Shown piece after piece: positions 11,576 to 25,057 of a stretch of 64,000 bases of DNA. Origin of the DNA: Alligator mississippiensis. Taxonomy: Eukaryota; Chordata; Crocodylia; Alligatoridae. Under the pieces are notes generated by a model. The model was not told where the DNA came from. It worked only from the letters and a program-made list of their open reading frames with translations, and searched no databases. The position numbers were made by a program, and so were the translations under genes. Numbering within the stretch: the first letter of the stretch is position 1; the number at the start of each line of letters is the position of its first letter. The DNA is taken from contig NC_081828.1 in the NCBI RefSeq assembly GCF_030867095.1, positions 46,539,434-46,603,433 on the forward strand. The letters are read 5' to 3'.

Positions 11576-13210
11576 GAAATTCATTAATCAGTAGAGGGAG
11601 GAAATCATGGTTACCTATCCAAATAGGACTGCTTAAATGGGATAGAATAAAATAAATCAGTCTTAAGCAACAATTAGTAAATCCTTTCAGATTTCCCAAT
11701 GTAAAAGACAGGCAGAAGAACCTATTACATTGTAAGCCAAATCTTTGAAGCAACTCTCATTCAGGGAAACTTTCCATTGACTGGAGCTGAACATCAGAAA
11801 GGGCTTAGGGCAGGATCTGAAGTCAACTGAAATCAATTGGGTTAAGCACCTGAATGCTGGCCCTAAAATCCTATTAAAATTCAACAGGAGACAGATTCTA
11901 TTAAGGCTCCTTTGAAAAGGCTGTGGGTTATCAGGGTTGCTTTGACTTACAAATATGGATGCAAAGACATAAAGAAATCCAAAACAGGGGCAGGGTACAG
12001 AAGCCCTATAAAAGAAGGGCTGTCTTGCTGTCAATTTTAGAAGAACCAGAAGAAAGCAAAGTTGTGCAGAAAAAAGGTAAAGCCCTGACAGCTGGGAGGG
12101 ACACTTACCTTACTCTTGGAGTGATCAGAAGATTCAGGCAGGATTTTTGTATAGGCCCCTCTGCCTCCCCTTCCCTCCCCACACCCCCATTTGTGGCTCT
12201 CCAAGGTGTAGTGTGTGAGCTCAATAATTCCTTTGCAGGGTTTGTGTTACTTGCTCTTGCTCCCATATAGTTTCTGATGGGGAAAACAGTAATCCAGAAG
12301 GGGCACATTTGATAGAACTCTGCCAGCTGTGTAATAAGTACTGGGAAAGCAATGGGAGCTTGTATCTTCTTGGCCTAGGCAGTTGGACTGTAAAGACCCC
12401 ATATTTCAGGAAAAACTCAGCAAGCCTGGAGAACATGGTTACCAGGTGTTTGGCTCCAAACTCAACACCCTGGTGCATCTCTACCACCAGAACTGCATCC
12501 AGGATTTTAACAGGCATTTTTTTTAAATGCAATTTAAGTAATCTGAAAAGAGCTTGATGATGCCCCTGCCTCGGCCCATTCCTGAAAGTGTCAAGCATCT
12601 GCCTCTGTGAATCAGATCTCTCTATGGGGTCTCAAGCTGGCTGCCCAGAACTACTTTTTAATCTGGAAAGTGTTGCCAAATACCTCCTTACCTCACGTTC
12701 TTCCACCGTAGCTCCTGATTTTGTTCTCTCTGAACTGGGGAATGGAGGAGGTGCACAACATCTACTTGGGGCATTTTATTTGTATTTGATGTTTGTGCTG
12801 AGCAATGGTAGCTGAGTGGCAAGGCCATCCTAAAATGGCTCCTAAGACATACATTCATGCTCTGTGCTAGACTTCTCCTGAAGTTTTCCTGTTGACTTGG
12901 CTGTTAATGGCTACCTGGCCATTTGGGCTTGGGACTCAAAAGTGACCAGAAATGATGCTGGCCACATCACTTGTTTGTGAGTTGTCAGCTACAGAAATTA
13001 GTGTTCTTTAATTATGCCAGCCCAGTGGACCATATGGCTTGGGCAGAGCTTTGCCTTGTTCTGATTTTGGTGCTGGTTAAAGGGGTCAAATTGGTAGCTC
13101 TGGAGATAATGGTTCTGCCTTAACTCCAAGATAGGTTCGACATGGGCAACGTTCTGTGCAGCAAAGTGGGCACATCTTGCAATCCTAGACACACAGGAAC
13201 AGCAGGCAGT
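11576..13210. other. non-coding flank, nothing recognised
   Basis: About 1.6 kb without a recognisable gene or repeat. The open frames on both strands have no known domain. Confidence 0.5.
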
Positions 13211-13335
13211 CATAGGATCATAGAAAATTAGGGTTGGAAGGGACCTCAGGTCATCTAGTCCAACTCCCAAAGTCCAAGTCCCCTGGATTTTTGGCAGTTT
13301 GCCCTGATAGCAGCCATAACCCTCAAACACACTTC
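13211..13335 (-). mobile_element. CR1 LINE 3' fragment
   Basis: On the + strand it reads CATAGGATCATAGAAAATTA followed by GGGTTGGAAGGGACCTCAGG. This is the reverse complement of the diagnostic CR1 3' untranslated end with its terminal ATTCTATG-type repeats. Only about 120 bases remain, a typical 5'-truncated CR1. Confidence 0.85.
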
Positions 13336-16300
13336 CATATTGAGCAGCCTGCTAGCCCTGTAACTTGGTGGGCACCCTGAATTCCACGGCTAGTGAACAG
13401 GCTTGCATCTCTGGTGCCTGGAAGAGAGGTCAGGGCCACATGGGTAAAAAGGGCTGTGTAACTGCTTTGTAAGAGGGGCTTTCATGAACTTCCTTTCACT
13501 TCGAAACCGCAAACCTGGAGCAGACTTCAGAGCTGCTAAGGGGTCTGTCATCAACCAGGGGTCAGGAGCTGACCAATAATGCCTTGAATGCCCCCTAGTG
13601 GTCGTTTTAATAATAGTGCTTTTTGAGAGAGGCCCCCAACTCCGGAACAGGAAACCACAGGTGCCTTGTCTACTTGGTGGTGGTATCTATCAGAGATCGT
13701 TAAAATTGTTTATAAAAACATTTTTCATTCGATTAGTTCATTTTGGTAAAAAGCCCCAGGCTTTCGTCTAAACAAATAAAAATAGCAAACACCATTTTTC
13801 AGTGGGATGTCTGTTTTTTGGTTTAAAAAACTGGCATCCTGCTTTCAAAAAACCAGATATTATACAGAAGTACAAAAAACTTACTGAAAAGGCTTTTCTC
13901 CTAAAGCTGATTTGTTTCGTATGATAAAAAGCACTTTTCCCCCCCTCCAGAATAGTTACACAAAATGAAAATTTCTGGAAGCTTCTAGCTATGCACAAGA
14001 ATCAAGCACTGCTCAATACATGGTATGTGGTGGGTTGCTGGCAGCTCACCTCAAGAAGCTAGATTCTCAGCTGGCATAAATCAACAGCTTCAATACAGCT
14101 TACTTGCTTATGTCATTTGAGTATTTAGCCCCAAGGGTTTCTCCAACTAAACAAAAATACACCCCAGCAGCAGGACAAGTAGGTTCCTTGCGTGTCCCAT
14201 TAATGTTCCTTAGTTCAGCCTGAGGCCTGGGTGCTGCACCTGCCATCAAGAGGCCATATGGTGCCAACTGCAGTAGTGACACTTGCATACTAAGCATTTG
14301 TCTGAGGCCTGCCATAGCTTGCACAGCCTAACCTGAAGGATAACATTCAGATCCTGTTACTAGCAGCCCTGATATACCAACTACCTACCTCCCAGGTTCA
14401 GGAGTTTCCAGCCCATCGTCAATCCTCTGAGGCATCCAGTTTGCAGAGTAGCATGCCCCTTCTGAAGCCTGTTCATGATGCTAACTAGAAACTTTCAATT
14501 CCATGTTTCTTAGGCCTACTCTGGGCCCATTTAGTGCCTTACGTTTATGGGGAGCACAATTTGCAGTTGCCTATCATGCCCAGGAAGAACAGGGATTTCT
14601 CTGACAGCTCTTTTCCGAGAAGCTCCTTTCCTACCCACAGCAAGGACAATGAAGGGGAAGGGACTGGGATGTGACCTTCATGTCTTGGTGGTAATAGTGA
14701 ATTAACAAAGCTCCCAGTGTATTCAAATGCTGCTCCATGGCCAAGAAGAGATCAAGCCAGAGATTACCTTTTAGTTGAGGATTCTGATTAGACAATATTG
14801 ATAGGCAAAAACAAGCCAGCTCTGAGTGATATTATGTTAATTAACTCACTCCTGGTGAATAGATCACACAGGCACTTGGCCAGTCATACAACGGAATGAA
14901 ACCTGAAAGGGCTTCAGCCAGCCAGCTTAGCACCAACTACTTAAACTTCATGTTAATGGGAAGGAGTTTTGGGGGAACTTGTGAAGCAAGGGGAAATTGG
15001 GGAAGGTGCAAGTGACCATCAAAGCAGCAGAGGTACAAGTGACCACAAAACACCTGTGATTCCCAGAATCATTTAATATTTGTCTAAAAAAAATACACTT
15101 AAAATTAAGGACCAGATCCTGAATTGGTTTAAACTGGAACAGCTTCAGCAGGTAGTTCCAGTCTAATCAGTGAGGATAGGCAAATTGATACCAGGTGAGG
15201 TCCTGGCTGTGAGTAGTCCTGGATGCCTCCTTAGCACTGGAGAAGACACAGGGCTCAGCACTGGGGGGAAGTTGAGTGGCAGTTTGTGAGCCTAGAGATT
15301 AAACTACAAAAAAGGCAAGGGGATGGGGAAATGCCTGCCAGTATGAGTGATGACAAGTTGTTTTGGATTTGCCTATTAGATTCAGTTGTATAATTAGAAC
15401 AAGGAGCAAATATCTAAAAATGCCCATGTCCCCACAGAAGTGTCTGAAAGTGAGTATGTGCATGCTAGCATGAGCATGGTGTAGAGTTGCAGGGCAAGAA
15501 CATGTCAGATGCTCATAGATACTTTCCTGGTTGTCTCCTCTTATACCGGTGCTATGAAAAGCCCAGACAGGGGAAAGCCTGGCAAAGAGAGGAGCAAGGG
15601 TGCATAAGAAGAAGAGTAAAGAGTAAAATAAAAGCAGTTCTTATTCAGGAGGTACAATCAGAGGCTAATGAGTGACTATAACTACGAGGTTATTTTCACT
15701 GCAGTACCATTAGTGCCAGGCCTATGAGCAGTCCAGTAAGGATGTGTTGGTGAGTAGGGGCCCAAGCCCCAGATCTTGCCTGAAGGGAGGGGGAAGGGGA
15801 GAGGCACCAAAATGGAGTGGGGGAATGGGGGTGCCTTATGCTCCAATCCCCCACCCCCTGCACCTTCCCTGTAGTCTCCAGCTCCAGGTCTGGCTGCATG
15901 GACAGAGAGCGGGGTACCCCTACAAGAGACAGTGAGGCAGTATGTGAAGGGCATTCTGGGAAATGTAGCTTCTGCTGCTAAGGGGAGATGTCACCTTTTT
16001 CTTTACTGTTGAAAACTGGTGGCTTGACATGCATCAGTGGTAAAAAAAAAAAAAAAAGAGAGATGACCTCTCACTTCAGCAACAACAAGCTCCAGCTGCT
16101 GGTCCTGTGACACCACTGCTGTCCTGCCTTCCTCCCACTTGCTGGAGCCTTTGGAGTTGGAGTCAGAGCCTGAGCTGGAGGCCCTGAAAGAAAGCTGCAG
16201 GAAAGAAAGAAAGTGGATATTGCCCAGGGTGTACTACTAGTCAGTTATGCCTCTGCTTATGTAAACGGGTAGATGGTTTGTCCTTCAACATATTTACAGT

Positions 16301-16904
16301 TTAAACATTTGCAAAGTGTCTTTTTTATGCCAAACTCATTCTGGATGTGTAGTTATTTTTCAGTACAAAGCACTATTTTGGATTATACATTCATCTAAGG
16401 GTTTTTTGTTTCTTGGGGTTTTTTAAAAAACATCTTTTTTGGTTTAACCTATTTCACATTCTGTAACTATACTGAAAAATCTTGTAGCACTCTAGGTTGC
16501 ATCCTGAAAGTAGTAAGAGAACTAGTGGAGTTGTGCTGGCTTATATTTGCTAAGAGTCTGGGGTCTATGATCAGTGGCAGCAAGAAGGGAAACTTAATGA
16601 CAAAGTTTTATGTAAAACTCTTATAAAAGAGACTTATATTGAAAATATTTGCAAACCACATTCTTGGCTGGTGTAAATTGGCATAGCTCCACTGAAGTCA
16701 TAGAGCTGCTTCTGTTTACACTAAGAATTGGGACCAAATTCTCAATTTAGTCATATTGAGTGATGATGCTGTTGACCTCTGACTAATGCAGAAGTATCAT
16801 AAAATCTATAGAGTTCTTACATGCAGTGGTTTCCATGTTGACATGTGGTTTCCAAGCTGACTCATTTGAGTTCCCAGATCAAAGATGAGCATATCCAAAT
16901 GAAA
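13336..16904. other. non-coding flank, nothing recognised
   Basis: About 3.6 kb with no recognisable gene. It includes A-runs at 16040-16055 and purine-rich stretches near 16200. The open frames at 15487-15954 are short and unsupported. Confidence 0.5.
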
Positions 16905-18694
16905 AACCATGTTACAACGTGAGATGACTGAATTTAGGGTCCTGAGGAAAGGAAGGAAGGAGAGCAGCAAAGTAAGGACCCTGGACTTCAGAAAAGCAGA
17001 CTTTGACTTGCTCAGGGAACTCAGGGGCAGAATCCCCTGGGAAGCGAGACTGAGGGGGAGAAGAGTCCAGGAGAGCTGGCTGTACTTTAAAGAAGCCTTA
17101 CTGAGAGTGCAGGAACAAACCATCCTGATGTGCAGGAAGACTAGCAAGCATGGCAGAAGACCAGCTTGGTTTAGCAGAGAACTCTTCAGTGAGCTAAATC
17201 ACAAAAAAGAAGCTTATAAGAAGTGGAAACTTGGACGAACAAGTAGGGAGGTGCACAAGAGTATTGCTCAGGCATGCAGGGATTAAGTCAGGAAGGCCAA
17301 AACACCACTGGCGTTGCAGCTAGCAAGGGATGTGCAGGGTAATAAGAAGGGTTTCTACAAGTATTTTGGTAGCAAGAGGAGGATCTGGGAAAGTATGAGT
17401 CCCTTACTGAATGGGGGAGGCAACCTAGTGATAGAGGATGCAGAACAGGTTGAAATACTCAATGCCCTTGGATTCACCAAGGGCAAGTCATGCCTGACTA
17501 AGCTGATTGCTTTCTATGATGAGATGACTGGCTCTGGATGTGGAGAGACCAGTGAATGTGGTGTATCTTGACTTTAGCAAGGCTTTTGATACGATCTCCA
17601 ACAGCATTCTCACAGGCAAGCTAGAGAAGTATGGGCTGGTTGGATGAATGGACTGTAAGGTGGATAGAAAGCTGGCTGGATCATCTGGCTCAGATGGTAG
17701 TAGTCAATGGTTCGATGTCTAGTTGGCAGCCAGTATCACATGGAGTTCCCTATGGGCTGGTTTTGTTCAATATCTTCATCAGCGACCTAGAAGATGGCAT
17801 AGAGTACACTCTCAGCAAGTTTGCAGATGACGCCAAGCTGGGGGAAGCAGTAGATACACTGTAGGGCAGGGCTAGGATTAAGAGAGACCTAGAGAAATTG
17901 GAGGATTGCACCAAAAGAAATCTCATGACGTTCCATGAGGACAAGTGCAAAGTCCTGCCTTTAGGATGGAACAATCCCATACACTGGTACAGCCTGGGGG
18001 CTGACTGGCTGGGCAGCAGCTCTGTAGAAAAGGACCTGGGGGTTACAGTGGATAATAAGATGGATATGAGTCAGCAGCGTGCCCTTGTTGCCAAGAAAGC
18101 TAACAGCATAGTGGGCTGCATTGGCTGGCGTGTTACCAACAGACTGAGGAAAGTGATTATTCCCCTCTGTTCAGCACTGGTGAGGCCACATCTGGAGTAT
18201 TGTCCAGTTTTGGGTTCCCCACTACAAAAAGGATGCGGACAAATTGGAGAAAGTCCAGTGGAGGGCAACAAAAATGGTTAGGGGGCTGAGGGACGTGACT
18301 GATGAGGAGAGGCTGAGGGAACTAGGCTTATTTAGTCTACAGAAGACAAGACTGAGGGGTGATTTTAATAGCAGCCTTCAACTACCTTTAGGGTGGTTCC
18401 AAAGAGGATGGAGCTGGACTGTTCTCAGTGGGGGTAGATGACAGAACAAGGAGCAATGGTCTCAAGTTGCAGCAAGGGGAGTTTAGGTTAGATATTAGGA
18501 AAAACTTTCTCACAAGGAGGTTAATAAAGCACTGGAACAGGTTACCCTGAGAAGTTATAGAATATTCTTCTTTGGATGTTTTTAAGACCCGGCTAGACAA
18601 AGCCTTGCTTGGGATGGTCCTGCTTTGAGCAGGGGGTTGGACTCAATGACCTCCTGAGGTCCCTTCCAACTCTAATTTTCTATGATTTGTATGA
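16905..18694 (+). mobile_element. CR1 LINE, 5'-truncated, decayed ORF2
   Basis: A CR1 retrotransposon fragment running to the element's true 3' end. Recognisable ORF2 pieces appear in order. A linker segment (FRVLRKGRKESSKVRTLDFR, about 16930-16990) comes first. RT segments follow, with LTKLIAFYDEMTGS (about 17497), [15 protein letters not shown] (about 17757) and FADDAKLGE (about 17820), which carries the catalytic FADD. A C-terminal region with [17 protein letters not shown] comes last. About 18360-18694 matches the CR1 tail ending in GGTCCCTTCCAACTCTAATT and a TCTATGATT motif. The frame is broken by stops, one at 17284. The usual N-terminal RT stretch is missing around 17462, where EILNA runs directly into GFTKGKSCLT. 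It is inactive. The 5' boundary is approximate. Confidence 0.9.
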
Positions 18695-18727
18695 ACACAG
18701 AGTAATCAAACTGGGACAGGTGCGTGG

Positions 18728-18942
18728 TAGGCCTGTGCGAAGCGGCTAGTATTTGCTTCGGATTCGGATTCAGCCGATTTGGGGGGCAGTGATTTGATTC
18801 GGTGATTTGAATCACAGTCCTGATTTGATTTGGCCGAATCTGATTCAGAGATTCGGCGGCTGCCAAATCTCTAAATCAGCTAAGCCCATCCCCCACCCGC
18901 TCTCCCAGTCAGGCAATGGCTGCCCTGCCCACCCCAGCTCTT

Positions 18943-18993
<51 letters not shown>

Positions 18994-19420
18994 CCCCAAT
19001 TCACCAGATGCTGCCAGGTTGGGGGGCAATCCCTGCTGCCCCCCACTTCCCCATGCCACGTGGGGGACTCTGGATGAGCCCCGAGGCTGCTGCAGGAACA
19101 GTGAGTCCCCCCGGCTTTTCTCTGTGGTCTTTTTTTTTTTTTTTTTTTTTTTTTCTTAAAGGGCCAGAGCTGTCCCGGGCAGGGCACCCATGGAAGGGCT
19201 AGGGAAGTGGGGGGGGGGGGTCAGGGGCTCATGCAAAGCCCCCCATGCAGTGGGGGGCAGCAGGGATCCCCCCACACACACACCCAGCAGCACCTGGTGA
19301 GCACCAGAACTTTTTTTTTCCCCGTGGTCCCCTCCCCCAGCCCCCCCGCCCCGCCCCTAGTACTTACCAGCACGGAGTGGCTCTGAATCGAATCGCCACC
19401 CGAAGCTTTGCACAGCCCTA
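18728..19420. mobile_element. non-autonomous hAT element with long A and T runs
   Basis: Inverted ends TAGGCCTGTGCGAAGC and, reversed, TAGGGCTGTGCAAAGC. They are flanked by GTGCGTGG (18720-18727) and GTATGTGG (19421-19428), an 8-bp duplication agreeing at 6 of 8 positions. The ends contain repeated TTCGGATTCGG-like motifs. The interior holds 46 A (18947-18992), 25 T (19130-19154) and an internal GC-rich inverted repeat (about 19018-19085 against 19215-19285). There is no transposase. It sits 33 bases beyond the 3' end of the CR1 copy. Confidence 0.85.
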
Positions 19421-19428
19421 GTATGTGG

Positions 19429-21383
19429 TGGTTTGGGGTTTTGTTTTTGTTTTTTAGTAAAGACACACATTTCTAAAGCCTTAGCTCCTTCAGGCTGTTG
19501 CTTAGAAAGAACGGCTCATACTTCTTCTTTGATCTTCCCCTGACAACAGCAGAGATGTTCGCTTTCAGAGGAGCTGTAGACGGCTCAGATTTGGCTCTCA
19601 GAGCATCAGACATTCAAACAGTTCCAGTCATTTTAATGCAGTGACTCAAAATGGTCACAATGAAGAGCAGGTTTTTGCTCTGTGGTCCTACACTGATTAC
19701 ATCTGCCAGAAGGGTTGGGTATATGACAAGTCAAAAACTACTTGATCAATTGACCAGTCAGATTTTTGTCAAATACATTAAGCATATCAGAACAGCAGAG
19801 AGAGACTTTAATCTTCAGGTTAGATATTTATGATAATTACAAAAAAAAAAAAATTGGTTAACTGTTATTGTGAAACAAATCAAATATTCTAAAAAATTGT
19901 AATGAATTTTTATAACTATCAATGTTCTGTAAGTGTAAATGGGAATGATATTTAGGACTAGTATACCAAAACCCTAAGGTCAGCCTAAACAGTGACAATT
20001 TAAAAAAAAAAAAAAAAAAGAAGAAATTAAACAGAGAAAACACACAGCAACTATAAAAGATACAAGTTGTTTTTTTTAAATGCAGTTATGCTAAATAGGC
20101 AGGAGACCAACTCATTAAGCATTCTGCTGTTTGCTTTTGGAGGCAGCTGAAGTTACAGCAGATGGCCAGTAGAAGAAGCTTTCCTATGATGCTGGTTTTC
20201 GTTTTCCCCCAGCTCCTGCAGCTCCCCTGTCACTTCAAGGGAAAAAAAGAAAGGTTGCTGGAAGAGCTCAGAAGAGAGAAGCAGGGCAAGGGGTACCTGA
20301 TCCTAAAATAGGAGGAGAGGGGTGTGCGCATGTGCTGCCTCCTGCAGGACTGCGGGGCAAGACATACAGTTCTCCTGCCCTTGCTGACAGATAACCGTAT
20401 GATACAATAAAAAAGGTAAACTGCCACCTACATAAGGGCATTCATAGCTCCATGGTATATTTGACAATTTTGCACTGCGGTCACATAATTGGTGGTTAAA
20501 TGACATTGTATGAAGTCAAGTGAGCAGCTTGCCAACCCTACTTACCAGTCACAGAGAGATGCTTCTCAGGAAGCAAAGACTTGATTCTCTTCCTGTGGCT
20601 TTTACACTGCTGTAATTCTTATTGGCTCTACTTGGTTATGCTCATGATTTATGGGACTGTAAACTGTAGCTGCCATCTGGCCTCCTTACAAGTCTGCAGT
20701 TATGGGGAGGGAGTAAAGGATCTTTCTCCTTGGGCAGCCCAAGCAAAAGCCTGTCAACAAAAAAAAAAAAGCCCTTGTCTGGGTGGAATGCATGGGCTCC
20801 TACTAGGAAGTGCCCCACAAGGAACAACTAAGCTGAAAGCAGGCAAGAAGCCACAGGCAGGTCAAGGCAGGGAAGGAACAATGGCATTACCACCAAGTAG
20901 GAGCATCCTACATCCACTTGCTTGGGTCACAATACGGCTGGGGCCAGGGACCAGGGCCCAGAAAGGTTGGTGCTGCTGGTCTAAATGCATACTCTTCAGT
21001 GTCAACATTGCAAGAGAGGTAGAATTGCAGCCTCCCTGTTCATGCCAAAAATGCCACTTAGTGCTAGAAAGCTACTATTTAGAATTCCATCCCTTCCATT
21101 TCTCTTTGGGTGTCTATCTTAAAAATGCACTGCCATCTGCAGGTAATGTAATCAAAGAAAGGTGTAGTCACTTTTCTAGGTAAAGCTGGTTGGAATGCCT
21201 ATTATTGAAGCTTTCTAAAATTTATATGCCTGTTCTCTTGTTTGTAATTTTGACAAACTTTAACTGTTTGGTATGAAACATCTCATATTATCCAACCCAA
21301 CCCAAAAAAGTATGCTTGCATGTGCATACATACTCAAATGGTTGAGTTGTTTCTGAGAACAATCCAAGAACAACTTGCTTTGC
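19429..21383. other. non-coding flank, nothing recognised
   Basis: About 2 kb with A/T runs at 19840-19855, 19999-20020 and 20758-20770. A long open frame at 20581-21183 crosses a poly-A run and has no known motif, so I do not call it a gene. Confidence 0.5.
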
Positions 21384-21655
21384 CCAGGGCTGACTGGTGC
21401 CTCCTGAGTCAGGAGAGGGGAGGGGGGCACAATTTGTGGATAGTCCCGGGGGCGGGCCAAAAGTCCCATATCCACTCCTATACTTCTGTGCTGCAGTTTA
21501 GTGCCTCCCCTCCCCTCCAACATGCCACAGGCCCACACAGCAAAAAAACTGCAGCAAAAAAACTGCCCCACTTTTGGAGGCCAATCTTGGGGGAGGGGAA
21601 GCAGCGGTGCATGCCCTCCCCTGTGCCCCTCCTACCAGTCGCCTGTGGCTATGCC
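21384..21655. repeat. GC-rich inverted-repeat element (candidate)
   Basis: The left side contains GACTGGTGCCTCCTGAG followed by a GAGGGGAGGGGGGCAC block. The right side, reversed, contains GCGACTGGTAGGAGGGGCAC followed by AGGGGAGGG. This is the layout of a small non-autonomous DNA transposon. Boundaries and target duplication were not resolved. Confidence 0.35.
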
Positions 21656-24600
21656 CATGTTAAGTTCTTGTTAGTTGTACTGAAATTCTAAAATCCTCAA
21701 GCACTGGTGCAGGAATGTGAAATTTTGTCGTGTCATCATGCTGTCGGGGATGTGCTTTTGCCACCTATTGCTCACCACCCCCTCCCCCCTCCCCAGTGCC
21801 CAAAAACATTAAATTATAACCTCTGAAAAATCTTTACTTCCGTGTGACTGGTAGAGAAGTTAGAATTAGAGTGGGTGGAGTGGGTTAGAGTTTTTTAAAG
21901 ATATTAGTTTCATTGAGCAATACAGCTCCTAATGCTGACCATCCCTATAGAGTGACTAAGCATATCCCATCCTGCTGCTCAGCTGAACTCTCCCACAACT
22001 GCTCCTCTGCATTGCCAGTAGCTACCATGTGCTGGACACCAAGCAGGGAGGAATTCTTTTGTGCCTACAATGCTATTCCTGTTAAAGGGAGGGAGCAAAA
22101 ATGAGTCGACCAAACATAGTATGTTATGGTAGAAAATGAGGGTTACAGGAATGATGGAGGTGTAAATTAGAGGGGAGGAGCTAGGCAAGAGATGTGTGGG
22201 CAAATAAGAGCAGAAGGGCATAGACATAGGCTTGAAGTACCAGGACAAGGTTCTGATACAGCTTGTACTTACCCATCTCCAGAATCTGGCAATGAAGCCA
22301 GAAGGCTTGAATCTATATGTCCCTCTGCTACTAGCATGTAGCTGTGAAACCCACTGACCAAGTATCTTATCCTCATCTAGTGACTGGTCCAACAGATGAC
22401 AGCCTACTGTTGCTGTTCATTACTTTATTAGCTCAACTGCTAGAGGTCTACACCATGGATTTAAAGATCTGAACTCTGCTGGTACACCACTTGGTCAGTA
22501 TGTTTCTGCCCAATTAAATTTCTGATTTTCATTTTTTTTTTCATATGCAATTGCATCAAAATGTGATAAATAAATCATAATCAGTGTCCCAACATTGGGA
22601 AATGAGAGAAGTAAGGTTCCTCTTGTTTCCTTAATCCCATTCCCTTTGTGTGTATGGGTTATGATGTATCTTCAGTTATGCAGCCATGTGCTATTTTTCC
22701 CCCTCTTCCCCCCTCAGAGGACCCCTGATTAATTGTCTTCTGTGTACTGAATTACTCTAGGGTTGAATTAGGTGTATAGTGAAGAAAGCTCCTGTGTGTA
22801 GGACCCTGAGAGATGGGGAGTACATGAGAAGAGACTTGTAAGAAAAGAGAAGATTAGTCTCACAGTCAGATCACTTGAATCCAACTCCTTAGGATAACAT
22901 TCCTACCTCTGTCAGAGTTCCTCTTTCATACTGGACAGGTCACTTAAATTAAACTAGTCACAGGTGGTCATTACTTGTACATGCTTCATCTTCTGGCTGC
23001 CCAACACAACGAGCCTGGGTTTGAAACTGTGAGCAACAATCCAACAGAAGTTGTCTTCAGCAGGAACAAGCCTGCAAAAATTATCTGTTTAGTCTTAAAT
23101 TGGTCACCTAAAATTAGTTTAAATGTGACTGTATCAGCTTCAATCTTTTCCCCTCTTTGTAAAAACTGGTATAATATTCCTTCCCTGTTACAGGGAGAAA
23201 ATAAAAGCCACTGTGTGTGAAATACGTGGATATGATGATAGCAGCATGGAGAAGCCCATGATGAAATGCAATTTGTCTCTGGTGCAAGGTTTGAATCTTT
23301 TATGTAGTAAATAAGACCTAAGGTGACACATATTGAATAAGAAGGATAAAAAGACATATATAAAATAATTACACATTCAGTGAATGAGCTGGGAGTCTTA
23401 TGGGGGAAAAAATAAGAGATCATGGACTTAGAGACTGCATCATAATGCATATGCTCAAAGTAGACATGTTATCCTGACCAAGGCAACCTTAATTCTGACA
23501 TTTTTAACTTTTGAATCCTTAACTTTGAAATCTTTTGACGTTCTTTCAACATTTGTTTGGTTTTCTCTCTGATTACATTAAAGAAAGGAACCCAGAAAAT
23601 ATAAAAGAAGGAACTCAGAAAATCTAGAGACACAAATTTGTGTAACAAATCAAAAAAGATAGGCTGGTACTCAGCAGTAGTTATAATGGACAAAGTGTGC
23701 AGGCTTTCTCCTCCCCCTTGAGTGGGTGGAGGAGTGAAGGATAGAATAGCAATATTTCATTACTTACAGCAGAAAAAAATGCAAATGAAATAGGAAGAGA
23801 ATTTAGGAAATAGCCACTGTAGCCACAGGATACAAATCTTCAAGATTTGACAGCTATGACACTAATATGAGAGCAAAGAGAAATAAGAGCCATCACCAAG
23901 GACTGCATGAGATCAGGTATCTCTGGGGTTTTCTTTTTTCAAATGCCTGCTTTCTTACCCAACTAGAACCAGAAAAGGTTTAAATTTTAGAATCCTGTTC
24001 AAGTCAGAGGTTGAAAAGAGGAAGAATAACTATTCTCCTAGCTTCAAGTATTCTGAATGGGTAAACTTAAAAAAAAAAAAAAGATTCTAAAGAAAGGAAG
24101 GAGGTAGCCTCAGGAATAACCTAAAGACCAGAGGTGTAATGGAATAGAAGTGGTTCTGGGTGCCAGCGTAAGCAGTACAGCCAACCAGCAACAATGGCAG
24201 CTCCACCTAAGTTGACAGCTGGGGCTGCTGCTTTGCTTGCCCAACCTTACTTATTCTACTGAGAAACACTGTTAGAAAAGCTTTCGGTCTTCAATCAGGC
24301 CTTCAGTGACTATCAAAGATAAGGACTCTGTCTCAAGGTATAAATCAAAATGACTGAGAAACTTTAATTTGAATAGAAGACATCTCCCCATTGTGATGTC
24401 TATCGTGGATGTTGTACATCAGAGGCCAGTAACCTTTCAAAGCCGTGACCTGGAAAAACCCAGCCTCGGTTGGGCTGAGTGGCTTTGTGTCAGCAGTGAG
24501 GCGAGGGGTTTGCCTGCACCGGTTCTGGGGTCAGGGAGATGGGAGCTGTACCCATGCCACCACTGCTTCTCCCAGCTTCATGCTTCCCATCTAGACCATG

Positions 24601-25057
24601 AGCGCAGCTTCCAGCCAGAGGGGAGCTGTACTGAACCTGGGCAGTTTTCCTTTGTGTCAGCGTTGCTGCTGCTTTTCCCTGCTTCCACCCCCTGTGTGTT
24701 GTTGGGCCCTCTTGTACGTTATGAAACAAACATTATTGCAGAATCCACTAGTTCATTACACAAGTATATTACACAAACTTCATTACACAAGTTCTTTCAT
24801 TCTTCAAATACAGAATTAAAAAATATTGGTCCCTTTCTACCAGGGTTCATCTGTCTACTTAGTGCTCTTTTTCTCTAGCGGGTTTTGAGGATGTTCTGCT
24901 GAACGGTTAACATGGCAAGTTTGACAATCCATTACCACCATGTAGTTCGTTATCAGTCATAATGAGCCTTGTTTCCCATGAACATCAATGGGCTTTTAGT
25001 TCAGACCCTCAAAGAAGTGCTGAGGCTCAAACATCCAAGCTCTGACCACAGAGTACT
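21656..25057. other. non-coding flank, MIR-like trace only
   Basis: About 3.4 kb. At 23127-23215 there is a stretch resembling the 3' half of MIR (CTGTAAAA-like, then TAATATTCCTTCCCTGTTACAGG). Open frames at 22986-23450 and 24369-24878 have no recognisable domain. Nothing else was recognised. Confidence 0.45.

Noticed and set aside
18807-19202. Open frames with long lysine or phenylalanine runs
   Set aside because: They are translations of the 46-A and 25-T runs in a hAT relic.
20581-21183. 200-codon open frame on the + strand
   Set aside because: It crosses a poly-A run read as lysines, has no known motif and no homology I can name. It is best explained as chance.
22986-23450. 155-codon open frame on the - strand
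   Set aside because: It overlaps a MIR-like stretch on the opposite strand and lacks motifs. It is not a gene.
24369-24878. 169-codon open frame on the + strand
   Set aside because: No recognisable domain. Its start overlaps a CAGAGGCCAGTAACC stretch resembling a hAT end, for which no matching second end was found, so neither gene nor element is called.
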